DNA of 64,000 nucleotides, taken from NCBI GenBank assembly GCA_934680015.1, contig CAKUSP010000001.1, positions 186,001 through 250,000 of the forward strand, in the 5' to 3' direction. Numbering within the stretch: the stretch's first letter is position 1; each line of letters starts with the position of its first letter. The DNA is from an uncultured Bacteroidales bacterium (GTDB taxonomy: Bacteria > Bacteroidota > Bacteroidia > Bacteroidales > UBA932). The position numbers and the translations under genes are program-made. The notes under the pieces are model-generated. The model saw only the letters and a program-made list of their open reading frames with translations, did not search any database and was not told where the DNA came from. This document shows positions 19,375 to 29,841 of the stretch, one piece after another.

Positions 19375-20752
19375 TTGCTTTACTGATTTTTATATCTTCA
19401 GCCAGGATCTTAATACCCACAAGGTCGTTTTTATCCCAAATATCCTGGGTATCCACGAATAGGTGGAAACCTTCATCTGTCTTGACTTCCAAATGGTAAT
19501 GGTCACCTTTATAAAGAATATTGCGTATGTGTGCAGATACTTCAGTATCTTCATCACTATCCATTAAATCGACTTTGTCGAAATTGACTCTTACAATGAC
19601 TTTGTCTCCTTTTTCTAAGCCCATATCTTGGCAATCGAACTCGGCGTCTATAAAGCGGACAGAGGTAGGAGAGGTCATCTCGCCTTCAAATTCATTGAAT
19701 AGCGAAGTCTTATGCATAACCTGAATGTCGGAAGGTTTGATAATCAGACCCACTTCACTTCCTACTTCAAAAGCGTTATAATCTTGGATAAGCAATTCAT
19801 AGCCCTTATCCGTATCTACATACATTTCATAGTGGACCCCCTTGAATATGCATGATTTTACTGTTGCCGTAAATTGAGCTGCTTCAGTGTTGTGCATTAT
19901 ATAGATATCCTCTGGACGCACTACTACATCTACATCTTCATTTGGGGCAAATCCTTTATCCACGCATTCAAATTCGTGTCCTGCAAATTTGACTTTGCCA
20001 TCGCAAGGCATTATGCCATCGAGTATGTTTGAATCCCCGATAAAGTCTGCGACAAATGCGTTTTGAGGCTCGTTATATATCTCTGTAGGTGTGCCTATCT
20101 GTTGGATACAACCATCGTTAAAAACGACGATCGTGTCAGATAGGGTAAGCGCTTCTTCCTGGTCATGAGTAACATATATGAAGGTAATGCCTAACTGTTT
20201 ATGCATTTCCTTTAATTCGATCTGCATGTCTTTTCTCATTTTTAGGTCTAATGCGCTAAGTGGTTCATCAAGAAGTAGCACTTTAGGACGATTGACTATG
20301 GCGCGGGCGATTGCAATACGCTGCTGTTGTCCTCCGGAAAGAGAGTCGACGTCCCTGTCTTCGTAGTCTGTCATGGATACTAATTTTAGAACCTTTTCCA
20401 CTCTGCGATCGATTTCATCCACTGGAAGCTTTTGAAGTTTAAGCCCGAAGGCTACATTATCGTATACATCCAAATGTGGAAAAAGTGCATATCGTTGAAA
20501 GACGGTATTTAGTGGTCTCTTGTGCGGAGGTAGGGATGAAATATCTTTACCTTCAAGAGTAATAACGCCTTGTGATGGAGTAAGAAAACCTGCTATAAGC
20601 CTTAGCAGTGTCGTCTTTCCACATCCCGATGGGCCGAGAAAAGTTATAAATTCACCTTTTTTAATGGAGAGGTTAATATCATCGAGCACTTGCTTTTCTC
20701 CGAACCAATGTGATATGTGCTCGAGATTAATGATGACATCGTCTTTTACCAT
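19367..20752 (-). CDS. potA: Polyamine ABC transporter ATPase PotA with two C-terminal regulatory domains
   Basis: ATPase of the importer. Walker [11 protein letters not shown]-loop, signature LSGGQQQR, Walker B VLLLDEP and the switch His in VTHDQEEA are all present. At 461 residues it is about 80 longer than classical PotA (about 378). The extra length is a second TOBE-like beta domain: one around VRPEDIYIM to IKPSDIQVM, another from [10 protein letters not shown] to ILAEDIKIS. Such domains bind substrate or sense cytoplasmic ligand in related ABC proteins. Its start overlaps the stop of the outer-membrane protein gene by 7 bp, so that gene leads the operon. Confidence 0.93.
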   Translation of the reverse strand: MVKDDVIINLEHISHWFGEKQVLDDINLSIKKGEFITFLGPSGCGKTTLLRLIAGFLTPSQGVITLEGKDISSLPPHKRPLNTVFQRYALFPHLDVYDNVAFGLKLQKLPVDEIDRRVEKVLKLVSMTDYEDRDVDSLSGGQQQRIAIARAIVNRPKVLLLDEPLSALDLKMRKDMQIELKEMHKQLGITFIYVTHDQEEALTLSDTIVVFNDGCIQQIGTPTEIYNEPQNAFVADFIGDSNILDGIMPCDGKVKFAGHEFECVDKGFAPNEDVDVVVRPEDIYIMHNTEAAQFTATVKSCIFKGVHYEMYVDTDKGYELLIQDYNAFEVGSEVGLIIKPSDIQVMHKTSLFNEFEGEMTSPTSVRFIDAEFDCQDMGLEKGDKVIVRVNFDKVDLMDSDEDTEVSAHIRNILYKGDHYHLEVKTDEGFHLFVDTQDIWDKNDLVGIKILAEDIKISKANV

Positions 20753-21714
20753 TCTTTTGAAAGTGTTATGGTAGCTCCTACGCTGAAAATAAATGGAAAT
20801 TCAATTCCTTCCATACCGAAGTTATATGCACCCAAAGCATGTAGCCTGATGTTTTCGATAGGGTAGTAGTGAAGTGCTGCTCCGCATTTAAATAAATTGG
20901 TATTTCCTACATCATAGTGTTCCCATCCGGCATTCAGTAGTAGTTGGAAGGAATCGCTAGCAGAGTAATCCAGTGCTGCGCGAGATGATTCTCCTTTTAC
21001 AAAGATGTTTTCAGAATCTCCAACGGCATTTTGAGCATCAATGGTAAAAGAAAGATTCTCCGTAATAGTTCCCCGTATTCCACATGAGTATACACCTGTA
21101 AAATTGCCATCTCCAATTCCGAAATAATTATAGGCTGCACGAAAGCCATAATTGCTGCTATCGTAGATGGCACGGATGCCAGCTACATATAATCCGCTAG
21201 TAAATGGTTTTTCGCCATATGGTGAAGTGCTAATTCCTGTTTCTAAAGTCAAAAAATCCATAATGGACCATGACAACGAGCCTCCCCATTGATAACAACT
21301 TAGCTCTGACCATACCGATGAAGCGAAAGGGTAGTGAATGTCGAAATCATATTCATCGAATTCGTAGGTCCCCCACAATAAAGGTGCTTTTCCTAATGAA
21401 ATCCCCACATTGTCGTAGGTATAGTTCAAAAACGCCCAATCAAGCCAATTCGTGTAATCCGAGTGAAAAGTGTTAGTGTACAAACTTTTCGGATCACTAC
21501 TAAGCCAGTGATTGGACACGCTGTAAGAGAGGTGTTCTGAAAAAGAACCATCCAAAAGGGTGTAAAGAGAAGAATTGCCAAGCGGGTCTGAATAGAGATA
21601 TTCACCCCTAGCAACTACGGAGAACTCGGCTGCTTTACCGAGCTCGTCAGCCTCTTGCGAGTACGCAAGGAAGCAGAGCAGCACAGTGGCTGCGGTAACG
21701 AACGTTTTTTTCAT
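20746..21714 (-). CDS. Outer-membrane beta-barrel protein leading the pot operon
   Basis: About 322 residues with a signal peptide ([20 protein letters not shown]) and a mature part made of alternating hydrophobic and polar segments with many Tyr, Trp and Gly residues, ending in a final strand ([15 protein letters not shown]), all typical of a barrel. A longer frame starts at a TTG (21720), but the ATG at 21714 gives the proper signal peptide. I recognise no named family. Because its stop overlaps the potA start it may help polyamines cross the outer membrane; that link rests only on position. Confidence 0.6.
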   Translation of the reverse strand: MKKTFVTAATVLLCFLAYSQEADELGKAAEFSVVARGEYLYSDPLGNSSLYTLLDGSFSEHLSYSVSNHWLSSDPKSLYTNTFHSDYTNWLDWAFLNYTYDNVGISLGKAPLLWGTYEFDEYDFDIHYPFASSVWSELSCYQWGGSLSWSIMDFLTLETGISTSPYGEKPFTSGLYVAGIRAIYDSSNYGFRAAYNYFGIGDGNFTGVYSCGIRGTITENLSFTIDAQNAVGDSENIFVKGESSRAALDYSASDSFQLLLNAGWEHYDVGNTNLFKCGAALHYYPIENIRLHALGAYNFGMEGIEFPFIFSVGATITLSKEW

Positions 21715-21761
21715 TTCCAAGTACCATAAAAATAGTTTTGGTTCAACTTCTTTTGCGGGTG

Positions 21762-21769
21762 CAAAGGTA
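21762..21769 (-). promoter_or_regulatory. -7 promoter box for the outer-membrane protein/pot operon
   Basis: Reads TACCTTTG on the minus strand, a full match to TAnnTTTG, about 48 bp upstream of the ATG at 21714. The -33 position reads TGTT, a weak match. A small inverted repeat TTTGC-GGGT-GCAAA (21753-21766) overlaps it and could be an operator. Confidence 0.5.
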
Positions 21770-21794
21770 GAATTTTTTTTGAATAAAAAAACAC

Positions 21795-23171
21795 TTATAA
21801 GGAATTGTATTCTATAACTGCATTATGGTAGTTGACCATGGCTTCGAAATGTGAGTTAGCCGCGCTATTCATTGCCGTCTGCGCTTCCAGTAGATCTTTT
21901 ATGGAAATAAGACCGGCATTATAGTTGGAAAGTGCTCTGTTATAGTATTTTTCTGCTGTTTCTTTGGATTTGGCACAAAGCAGCAACTGGTCGTAAGCAC
22001 TGGTGAGTTCAAGCCATGATTGGCCTATGCGAAGGCGTAGCTGCTTATTAAGAAAAGACTTATCGTTTTCGGCTTTGTCTATTTGAGTTTGTATTCTTTG
22101 GGCTTTTCGAGAAATCTTGCCCCAATCGGAGATGGGAATTTGGATGGTGGCAAAAGCTATGGTATTGAATCTTCCCTCAGAAAAAAGATCAGAATAGCCT
22201 GAACTTGCTCCTATAGCTACTTGTGGAAGTGCTTCTCCGATGGTCATTTTCTTTTCAAGAGTTTTTGCTTCGACTTGTAGTTCAAGAAGCTTCGATTCAT
22301 TCATTCCAGCGATTATCTCTTCTTCATCTCGCCAATAGTAATCTGGCTCTAGAATGAGTGGAGTATCTATCTCGAGTTTTATTGAATCTATTTGTGGACG
22401 CGTATCTGTGGCAAGTCCTTTATAAAGAGTGTATTCAATTCCTGCGCAGTTTAATAGGTTCATTTTTAGGAGCCTTATACCACTTTCGGCCTTTTTAATG
22501 CCAGCATTTAACTCTGATGTTTTAACCTCCAGTTGCAGGATATCATTATCGCTTGCTAGTCCAGCACTTATTGCCTCATTTAATGTCAAGGTTAACGTGT
22601 CCAGTGTCTCTTTAAGCTGCGTGAGCATTTGCAGTTTATCTTCTAGAGAACCTATTTCCCACCATATATTTTCGACTTGAAGCAGATTCTTTTTTGTCTC
22701 GATGTTTTGCTGGTATTCTGCGGCTTTAAGTCCTACTAGAGCAAGTCTATTCCCATTAACAATCCTTCCGCCAGCAAAAATTGGCTGCATGAACATTAAA
22801 GAAGTTGAATATCCATTTTGAAGGGCAGTATATTTGGTGGAAATGCCGTACATGGCGCCAAGGTATTCGATCCGGTTATTTATTTCCCATGCTATATCGT
22901 TTTTACCTAGTATGTCAGTCACTCCTACTTCTAAAAGGGGATGTAACGAATAAAATCCTAGTGCTGTGGCTGATAACTTAGGAAAATATTCCCAAATGGC
23001 TTCTTTTTTTTGAAGCTCAGCTGCTTTTACGTCTAATCCGGCATTGATGATGCTAGCGTTGTTCTGTGATGCACTATTCCGTATATCTTCCCAACAGAGT
23101 GTGACCGTTTGGGCGGAAATGGATATGCCGCACGATAATAGTATTATGATTGGTAGTATTTTCTTTTTCAT
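21795..23171 (-). CDS. TolC-family outer-membrane efflux channel
   Basis: 458 residues with a signal peptide (ISAQ cleavage) and two similar halves rich in long amphipathic helices, the pattern of the TolC/OEP family. A typical segment is the C-terminal helix YYNRALSNYNAGLISIKDLLEAQTAMNSA. It forms the outer-membrane exit duct for the RND pump encoded just upstream. It lies 67 bp after the RND gene, the largest gap in the operon. Length is normal for the family. Confidence 0.9.
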   Translation of the reverse strand: MKKKILPIIILLSCGISISAQTVTLCWEDIRNSASQNNASIINAGLDVKAAELQKKEAIWEYFPKLSATALGFYSLHPLLEVGVTDILGKNDIAWEINNRIEYLGAMYGISTKYTALQNGYSTSLMFMQPIFAGGRIVNGNRLALVGLKAAEYQQNIETKKNLLQVENIWWEIGSLEDKLQMLTQLKETLDTLTLTLNEAISAGLASDNDILQLEVKTSELNAGIKKAESGIRLLKMNLLNCAGIEYTLYKGLATDTRPQIDSIKLEIDTPLILEPDYYWRDEEEIIAGMNESKLLELQVEAKTLEKKMTIGEALPQVAIGASSGYSDLFSEGRFNTIAFATIQIPISDWGKISRKAQRIQTQIDKAENDKSFLNKQLRLRIGQSWLELTSAYDQLLLCAKSKETAEKYYNRALSNYNAGLISIKDLLEAQTAMNSAANSHFEAMVNYHNAVIEYNSL

Positions 23172-23238
23172 TAGTAACTTGAAAATAATACGTTGCGTTA
23201 TATGAGTGTGAGACTTTCGAGAATTTAGACCAAGAAAG

Positions 23239-26200
23239 TTACTTATTTCTAAACATTTGCCAATAGGATATCGGCATGATGAGCGTTATCAAGAATACAG
23301 ACAGAAGCGTACCGAAGCAGATTACTACACCCATTGGCATCCAAAGAAGGTCACCACTTATAATCATTGGCAAGACTCCAAGCGCAGTGGTACATGATGT
23401 CAAGAAGATAGGTCTCATTCGACGTTTTCCGGCCTCTTGTGCTGCATCTTTTACATTCATTCCCTTTTGGAAACGGAGCTCTTCTGCATATTCGAACATG
23501 ATAATACCATTGCGTACGATTATACCGACCAAGGATATAAGTCCCAATACTGCTGTCATGGAAAAATCCAACTTGAATATCCATAGCCCGAAAAATGCTC
23601 CGAAAAGACATAGCGTGCTTAGAACTATAGTAAGTATGGCCAAGGATATTTTCTTAAAGTGGAATAACAAGAACATGAACAGTATGAATACAGCAGCGAA
23701 GAAGGTTATCACTATTTCTGGCCCAATAGATCGATTAATGCTATTAAGACCTCCGAATTCGACACTTATACCTTCAGGCAGATCGATACTGCTAAGGTAT
23801 TCTTTTATGGCTTTTGTTGCAGTAGGCTGGCTTTTGCCATATTTCATGTCGGCACCGATACATATAACTTGGTTTCCGTTTATTCTGGAAATCATCTCAG
23901 GTTCCCATTCTGGGCTTAGTTTTGCCACTTGTCTTATCGGGACAGATATACCAGGGGTCGAAGTCGAAACTAGGGTGTTCCCTATCTGCTCATAGGTGGA
24001 TGAGGAATTGAAACTATCCGAGTAAAGCGTGACAGGAAGAATGTCATCTCCATCTTGTATATTCCCGATAGGAATGCCATTGAGCGCCCCAGAAAGCGAG
24101 AGATTCATCAGCGTCCGGTTTACCCCTAGCCGAGAGGCTTCATCGGTATTCATGTCAAGTCTTATCGAGGAAATGAAATTATCGGCATCTGAATGGACCC
24201 ATTTTAGCATGTCCAGAGTGCACATGTAGGCTTTTATGCTATCAGAAACACTTCGAATCTGTTCATAGTCATCTCCGAAAACACGCACTTCTACTGGCAT
24301 GGAGACGCCTTGGTAGTCCATCTGTTTGAAACGTATCAGAGCTTGCGGAAAGTAATTTTCGAATTTACTTTCATATTCTTTCAGGCATTCTCTGGTGTCT
24401 TTATTCGATTTTGTATTGACGATGAGTTGGGCTACATTGGCTCCTGGAAGAATAGGAGCGTATGTGGCGTGAAAACGAGGTGTGCCTGTCCCTATGAATT
24501 CCGTTACAGAACTTATTCTTTTGTCTTTCCTTAGAAGCGAAGATAGAGAATCCGACACATTTTTAGTCTGCTGGATATCGGCATCAGGGGATAGATAAAT
24601 CTCAACGGCAAATAGTGGGCGATTTGCCATAGGCATTAACTGAATATTCAAATTGGTAAACATTAGAATGCCAAGCCCTATTGCTGCTATGCCTGTGAAA
24701 ATTGTAAGTTTAGGGTGCCTAAAGCATTTTTCTTGGACTGAATCATAGAATTTTTGAAGCCCATTAAATAAAATGCTCTGGAACTTGGTTATAATGGTTT
24801 CCTTTTGTTCATTAGCCTTTAAAATAAATCTTGTTTCAAGCGAAGGCACCACTAACACGGCATAAGCTAATGATGTCATCAGCGCGAATGTTATCACCCA
24901 AGGGAAAGTTTTAACGAAATCGCCAAGGTATCCGTGTATTATCTTTAGCATAGGGAAGAACATGGCACTTATGGCAAATGTGGCCATGAACATTGGTTTG
25001 AAGAGTTCCTGAGCGCTCGCACATGCTGCATCCATTCTGCCCATTCCTCTACCTAATTTATCCATATATCCATCCATGGTTATAATGGAATCGTCCACTA
25101 TCATTCCCAGCACTACAATTAGTGCGGCTAGTGATACAGTGTTTAGGGTAATGCCACTGAAGTACATTAGAGATAATGCTATTGCGGTGCACACTGGAAC
25201 TCCAGATGATGCTATAAGTGCGCTTTTCATAGGGAATAGTAGCATCATAACCAATATGACTACTATCATCGATATGACTAGGTCACGTAAGAAAGACCAT
25301 ACGGAATCGCTCACGACTTTCGGCTGGTCAGTTATTCTGGATACTTTGACGCTTTGTGGCATTTCTTCATGAAATTCGCCTATGACCTTATCTACATCCT
25401 TTCCGAAGGCCACTATATTATTATCGGGGGCCATACTGATGGAGAGTATTAGGGCTGTATGACCATTATATGATATGAGTGAACTCGGATCTTTATAGCG
25501 CCTTTCTACGCGTGCAAAATCTTTTAACCTTAGGGATTGTCCCTCTGTCGGGGTCCAAATGACTTTTTCTGCCAATTCCTTCTCCCCGTTTATCGTCTCT
25601 GCTATGTGGATAGGTGAAGTCGTGAAGTCTGTTTTGAATGTGCCGCCCAGGAACTGCAAATTAGATGTTTGGTAATCCCATAAAAGAGAAGTTGGGGATA
25701 TACCATAAGCCTGCATTTTGTCAAGATCCACATGTACGGCGATTTCTTCGCTTTGCTCGCCTATTATTTGAGCAGAAGATAGCTCTGGGATGCTCCTTAG
25801 TCTGTGAGACAGGTCTTCGGCGTAGCTTTTCATCTCGGCATAGCCTTTGTCTTCCGACTCAAGAGCAATTAGGACTGAAGTTAGCTCAGAGAAATCGTCC
25901 AATACGACTATGGCTAAAACTCCAGGCGAGAGTGTTTGCTTGAAAGTGTCAAGTTTTAGCCTGATTTTTGACCATGTCTCGACCTTTTTTGAAGAACTTA
26001 CCGTTAGATCCGTGTAGATATAACACATGCCATCCTTATTCACTATTTTTGTAGCGCTTCTATCGATTTCAGGCATGCTGAAAAGTAAATCTTCTAAAGG
26101 CTTGCCCAGTTCTTTTTCCACTTTGTGGACATCGGCTCCAGGATATACGGCGGCTATTAGACCTTGCTTGATTTCAAAAGTAGGGAATTCGTCTTTGTTC

Positions 26201-26316
26201 ATGGTAACAAGTCCGAAAATCCCAAGTCCTATGAGCAAGAATAAAAAAAATCGAACGATGTTATTATTTTTTATGGCACCTAAAACAATGCGTGATGTAA
26301 GTCCTTTATTATCCAT
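23239..26316 (-). CDS. RND-family efflux pump, inner-membrane permease
   Basis: 1025 residues with the AcrB-type arrangement: a first transmembrane helix near residue 20-38, a large periplasmic loop, helices 2-6, a central helix, a second large loop and helices 8-12. The proton-relay pair Asp-Asp is visible in VVLGMIVDDSIITMDGYMDK in helix 4, so it should be proton driven. The substrate cannot be told from sequence; drugs, bile salts or lipids are possible. It sits between its adaptor (2 bp away) and its TolC channel, making a complete tripartite system. Confidence 0.92.
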   Translation of the reverse strand: MDNKGLTSRIVLGAIKNNNIVRFFLFLLIGLGIFGLVTMNKDEFPTFEIKQGLIAAVYPGADVHKVEKELGKPLEDLLFSMPEIDRSATKIVNKDGMCYIYTDLTVSSSKKVETWSKIRLKLDTFKQTLSPGVLAIVVLDDFSELTSVLIALESEDKGYAEMKSYAEDLSHRLRSIPELSSAQIIGEQSEEIAVHVDLDKMQAYGISPTSLLWDYQTSNLQFLGGTFKTDFTTSPIHIAETINGEKELAEKVIWTPTEGQSLRLKDFARVERRYKDPSSLISYNGHTALILSISMAPDNNIVAFGKDVDKVIGEFHEEMPQSVKVSRITDQPKVVSDSVWSFLRDLVISMIVVILVMMLLFPMKSALIASSGVPVCTAIALSLMYFSGITLNTVSLAALIVVLGMIVDDSIITMDGYMDKLGRGMGRMDAACASAQELFKPMFMATFAISAMFFPMLKIIHGYLGDFVKTFPWVITFALMTSLAYAVLVVPSLETRFILKANEQKETIITKFQSILFNGLQKFYDSVQEKCFRHPKLTIFTGIAAIGLGILMFTNLNIQLMPMANRPLFAVEIYLSPDADIQQTKNVSDSLSSLLRKDKRISSVTEFIGTGTPRFHATYAPILPGANVAQLIVNTKSNKDTRECLKEYESKFENYFPQALIRFKQMDYQGVSMPVEVRVFGDDYEQIRSVSDSIKAYMCTLDMLKWVHSDADNFISSIRLDMNTDEASRLGVNRTLMNLSLSGALNGIPIGNIQDGDDILPVTLYSDSFNSSSTYEQIGNTLVSTSTPGISVPIRQVAKLSPEWEPEMISRINGNQVICIGADMKYGKSQPTATKAIKEYLSSIDLPEGISVEFGGLNSINRSIGPEIVITFFAAVFILFMFLLFHFKKISLAILTIVLSTLCLFGAFFGLWIFKLDFSMTAVLGLISLVGIIVRNGIIMFEYAEELRFQKGMNVKDAAQEAGKRRMRPIFLTSCTTALGVLPMIISGDLLWMPMGVVICFGTLLSVFLITLIMPISYWQMFRNK

Positions 26317-26318
26317 TT

Positions 26319-27353
26319 CTATTCAATTGAAACTTTCATTCCAGAACTTACTTTTGACATGCCCTTGCATATAACCCTATCTCCACATTCCAATCCATTG
26401 ATTATGCTTATGCCGTTTGAGCAAAAATCGCCCGTAGTGACAGGTCTTTTTTCGACGATATTATTTTTATTGACCACCCAGACATATTTGCCTTCAGCTT
26501 CGCTCCTAACTATCGATGTCGGTATAACGGGAAGTTTATTGTAGTTGTTGATGAATACGGCTTTGCCCATCATCCCAGGCATTGTGCCTTTTTCGAAATC
26601 TTTAAGTTTTAGGTTGCATTTGTAACTATGGGATATGGTCGAAGCGCAGACTCCTTTTTTAGATAGAACAGCTGGCATATTCTTGTCGGATATTGCTGGT
26701 ATCTTTACATAAGCTGTATCTCCTAATTTATAGTCAGAAATTTCGGTTTCGGATACTTCGATTTCCATTTCCAAGTTATTCAAATCTACTATTTCAAACA
26801 TTGGCTGAAGTAGTGAGATGTCTTCACCTTTATCGATGTAAACGGCGGATACCGTACCTTCTATCGGTGCTTTTACATTACAGTCTTCATAGGCTTTATG
26901 GGCTGTTCTGTATGCAGCACGCGCTTGTGATAGTTGTGTCTGAATTTCCACTATTTTCACTTCTGGAATGCTCCCATTATCTTTTACGGAGTTTATCCTT
27001 CTATATCCATCTTCTGCTTGCTCAAGGCTAGCCTTTGATGATTCGAAAGCGCTTTCTACACTTTCCGAGTGTAATCTGGCCAGTAGTTTCTCGGCTTTAA
27101 TGTATTCTCCTTGTGTAACGGATATATTCTCTACAGTGGCTGGAAAAGGGGCGTTAATAGTTCGGGAGGAGGAACTAGTGATTTTGCCTATATAGGTTTT
27201 AGCAGTTTGAACTATTTGGGGCTCTATCGTAAGCACCTCTACTTTAATGGATTCGGTATTTGTGCTATCGTTTTTGGGGGCCGTGCTGTGACATCCAGAG
27301 ATAATACACTGTGTCAAGACGATGGCAGAAAGTAAATAACTGATTTTTTTCAT
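26319..27353 (-). CDS. RND efflux periplasmic adaptor (membrane fusion protein), lipoprotein
   Basis: 344 residues. The N-terminus carries a lipobox (IISGC), so it is a lipoprotein anchored in the inner membrane. Order of domains: beta-barrel/lipoyl half (APFPATVENISVTQGEYIKAEKLLARL), an alpha-helical hairpin (about 105-165), the second lipoyl half (NVKAPIEGTVSAVYIDKGE), then beta-barrel and membrane-proximal domains. It links the RND pump to TolC. It starts 2 bp after the small lipoprotein gene. Confidence 0.9.
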   Translation of the reverse strand: MKKISYLLSAIVLTQCIISGCHSTAPKNDSTNTESIKVEVLTIEPQIVQTAKTYIGKITSSSSRTINAPFPATVENISVTQGEYIKAEKLLARLHSESVESAFESSKASLEQAEDGYRRINSVKDNGSIPEVKIVEIQTQLSQARAAYRTAHKAYEDCNVKAPIEGTVSAVYIDKGEDISLLQPMFEIVDLNNLEMEIEVSETEISDYKLGDTAYVKIPAISDKNMPAVLSKKGVCASTISHSYKCNLKLKDFEKGTMPGMMGKAVFINNYNKLPVIPTSIVRSEAEGKYVWVVNKNNIVEKRPVTTGDFCSNGISIINGLECGDRVICKGMSKVSSGMKVSIE

Positions 27354-27355
27354 CT

Positions 27356-27856
27356 TTATTCATTCCTTTTCGCTACACAGTTGACCTCGGAATTCGTAAT
27401 GGTGTAGGTATTAAGCGAATTAGCCCCAGTTCCAGTATAATTCAAATTGATAATCACCACATCGTCGTATATTTTACCATCTCCACTGACACCACACTCG
27501 ATAGATATCTCCTGAAGTCCATCTTTGATGTTTGTCATTTGTTTGAAAGAATCTATTTTAAGAGTGTTATTCTCTATAGAAGCGGGTATTACTAACACTT
27601 GCCCACCTACTACATTCATGGTGATTATAACGCTTGACTTACTCTTTTTTAAAATATTCATCTGACCGGATTCTGAAGTCAGTTGATGATTAAAACTATT
27701 CTCTTCTCCTTCTGTGCTTTTTTTATTAATGGTAAGTGTGCCGCTAGTTTTGAATGAATAACTGCCATCAAATAAATCGGCACCTTCTTTTTGACAAGAA
27801 GAAAATATAAGGCATAGAATGGAGCCTATCACAAGGGAAATATTCCTTATTATCAT
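27356..27856 (-). CDS. Small lipoprotein, calycin-like
   Basis: 166 residues with a lipoprotein signal (LCLIFSSC, Cys21) followed by a beta-rich domain made of repeated short strands; it resembles the calycin-like putative lipoproteins of Bacteroidales, but I recognise it only loosely. It lies 4 bp after nadE and 2 bp before the efflux adaptor, so it is embedded in the operon. A small-ligand-binding or envelope accessory role for the pump is possible but not shown. Confidence 0.55.
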   Translation of the reverse strand: MIIRNISLVIGSILCLIFSSCQKEGADLFDGSYSFKTSGTLTINKKSTEGEENSFNHQLTSESGQMNILKKSKSSVIITMNVVGGQVLVIPASIENNTLKIDSFKQMTNIKDGLQEISIECGVSGDGKIYDDVVIINLNYTGTGANSLNTYTITNSEVNCVAKRNE

Positions 27857-27860
27857 ATAC

Positions 27861-29807
27861 TTAGTTGTTTATCGATGTGTCAATTGAGTTTAATTCTTCC
27901 ATCCATAATTTTGAAGACGTGTCAGTGGACATTCTCCAGTCCCCACGAGGGGACAAGCTCACTGTACAAATTTTAGGCCCATTAGGAAGGCATGAGCGCT
28001 TGAACTGTTGAGAGAAGAAGCGCTTATAGAATAATTTCAGCCATTTGAAAATGGTTTGAGGATCATATATATTGTGAAAAGCGTGAATAGCATAGAAAAA
28101 AATTTTTCTAGGGTTATCGCCATCAAAAAAATGCCAGAGAAAAAAATCATGTAGTTCATACGGTCCCACAAGATCTTCTGTAATCTGTTCACCAGGAACT
28201 AGTTCTGGAGATACTGGAGTATCTATTATATCTATAATGGTGTATTTACATTTTAGTTTCTCTGCTTTCCATCTCGTTATTTCTCTAACTAGAGTTTTAG
28301 GTACGCCGGCATTGACGCCGTACATTGACATATGATCACCATTGTAAGTACACCATCCCAGTGCCAATTCTGATAGGTCCCCTGTTCCGACTACTATTCC
28401 TCCGATTGAATTTGCAATGTCCATAAGGATCTGGGTTCGCTCCCGTGCCTGAGCGTTTTCATAGGCGGCATCATGCAGACTTTCAGGATGCCCTATATCT
28501 TTAAGATGTACATTTACAGCGTGTGCTATGTCTATATCTCTGTAAGATACGCCCAATTCTTTCATTAGAGAATTAGCATTATCGTGTGTGCGTTTAGAGG
28601 TGCCGAAGCATGGCATGGTAACTGCCAATATTCCTTTTCGCTCTAGGCCAAGTCTATCAAAAGCTTCACAGCAGACAAGGAGGGCCAATGTACTGTCCAA
28701 TCCACCCGAAACTCCGAGCACACATTTAGTGCAATGGATATGCTCGAGCCTAGTCATAAGACCTGTAACTTGAATGTTGAATGCCTCGCGACATTGGGCT
28801 TTTATTTGCTCAATGTCGCCCGGGAAAAAAGGGTGCTGCTCTATGGGCCGGAATAGTTTGTCTTGAAAGTCGGTAGCTGTGCTATCACCGCAGTCGATAT
28901 GCTGGTACTTTTCATTCATGCCAGGCCAATCTCCCTCAAGAGAAAAATTCGAAGAATGTATGCGTGCGGATTCTAATCTGGACAAATCGACATCCGCCAC
29001 GATCCATGTAGCATTTTTATCAAAACGGGTATTCTCGCATAAAAGTTGTCCATCTTCGTATATCATGCAGGAGCCTCCCCAGACTAAATCGTCGGAAGAT
29101 TCTCCATAACCACTACTTGTGTAGATATATGCGAGGTGAAGTCTGGAAGATGTCGAGGTAAGAAGGGCCTTCCTATACTCGTTTTTTTCGCAAACTTCAT
29201 TCGAAGCGGACAGGTTAAGGATGACATTGGCTCCGTTAAGGGCGGCATAGGAACTTGGCGAAATGGGAACCCACAGGTCTTGGCATATTTCTACACCGAT
29301 ATGGGCACATCCTAGGTCAAAAATCTGTAACGCTCCTAAAAGGCATTCTTGCCCTGCATATTTGATTCTGATGGGGTCCTTACCTAAACTGCTACCGCTT
29401 TCAAAGTATCTTGCTTCATAGAACTCAGCACTGTTGGGTAGATAGGTTTTAGGAACTATTCCTAGAAGTGTCCCTTCGCGGAAAAGGGCAGCCACATTGT
29501 ATCGTCTAGAATTATGTATTAAAGGTAATCCAACGGCTATAAGTGCTTTACAATTAGATGTTTCATGGATTAAGCGCTCAATGGCGGATTCTATATTTTC
29601 GTAAAGTGCCTGTTGATTGAACATTTCCTCGCAGGTATATCCGCTAATGCATAATTCGGGAAATGTTATTATGGAAGGCGAGCATTCAGTCTCGATATGG
29701 TGACAAAGTGAGGCAATTGTATGTACATTTGCCATAACATCCGCTACCGCGACCTGAGGGCAGGCCGAGACTATTCGTATAAAACCTAGTTTATCAGTGT
29801 TGTTCAT
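27861..29807 (-). CDS. nadE: Glutamine-dependent NAD+ synthetase
   Basis: Catalyses the last step of NAD+ synthesis, amidating deamido-NAD with glutamine nitrogen. The N-terminal nitrilase-type glutaminase domain (about 1-300) shows the catalytic Glu in FPELCISGYTCEE, the Lys in PKTYLPN and the Cys in GVEICQDLW. The C-terminal ATP-pyrophosphatase domain has the P-loop SGGLDST and GTGDLSELALGW. A longer frame starts at a TTG (29816), but the ATG at 29807 is preferred because it lies just after a strong -7 box. About 648 residues, normal for this two-domain form. The efflux genes follow on the same strand with tiny gaps and may be read from this promoter. Confidence 0.95.
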   Translation of the reverse strand: MNNTDKLGFIRIVSACPQVAVADVMANVHTIASLCHHIETECSPSIITFPELCISGYTCEEMFNQQALYENIESAIERLIHETSNCKALIAVGLPLIHNSRRYNVAALFREGTLLGIVPKTYLPNSAEFYEARYFESGSSLGKDPIRIKYAGQECLLGALQIFDLGCAHIGVEICQDLWVPISPSSYAALNGANVILNLSASNEVCEKNEYRKALLTSTSSRLHLAYIYTSSGYGESSDDLVWGGSCMIYEDGQLLCENTRFDKNATWIVADVDLSRLESARIHSSNFSLEGDWPGMNEKYQHIDCGDSTATDFQDKLFRPIEQHPFFPGDIEQIKAQCREAFNIQVTGLMTRLEHIHCTKCVLGVSGGLDSTLALLVCCEAFDRLGLERKGILAVTMPCFGTSKRTHDNANSLMKELGVSYRDIDIAHAVNVHLKDIGHPESLHDAAYENAQARERTQILMDIANSIGGIVVGTGDLSELALGWCTYNGDHMSMYGVNAGVPKTLVREITRWKAEKLKCKYTIIDIIDTPVSPELVPGEQITEDLVGPYELHDFFLWHFFDGDNPRKIFFYAIHAFHNIYDPQTIFKWLKLFYKRFFSQQFKRSCLPNGPKICTVSLSPRGDWRMSTDTSSKLWMEELNSIDTSINN

Positions 29808-29809
29808 AG

Positions 29810-29841
29810 TTTGCAAAGTTACTTAAAAATGGTTAAATTTG
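29810..29841 (+). promoter_or_regulatory. Promoter for the exopolysaccharide export genes
   Basis: TTTG at 29810-29813, 20-bp spacer, TAAATTTG at 29834-29841: a perfect Bacteroidetes promoter. Transcription would start near 29847, giving a leader of about 20 nt before the ATG at 29866. It overlaps the divergent nadE promoter. Confidence 0.7.

Noticed and set aside
23239..27353. Heavy-metal (CusA/CzcA-type) RND pump
   Set aside because: I could not identify the metal-relay methionine or charged pairs of that group, and there is no metal regulator or metallochaperone gene nearby; the substrate is left open.
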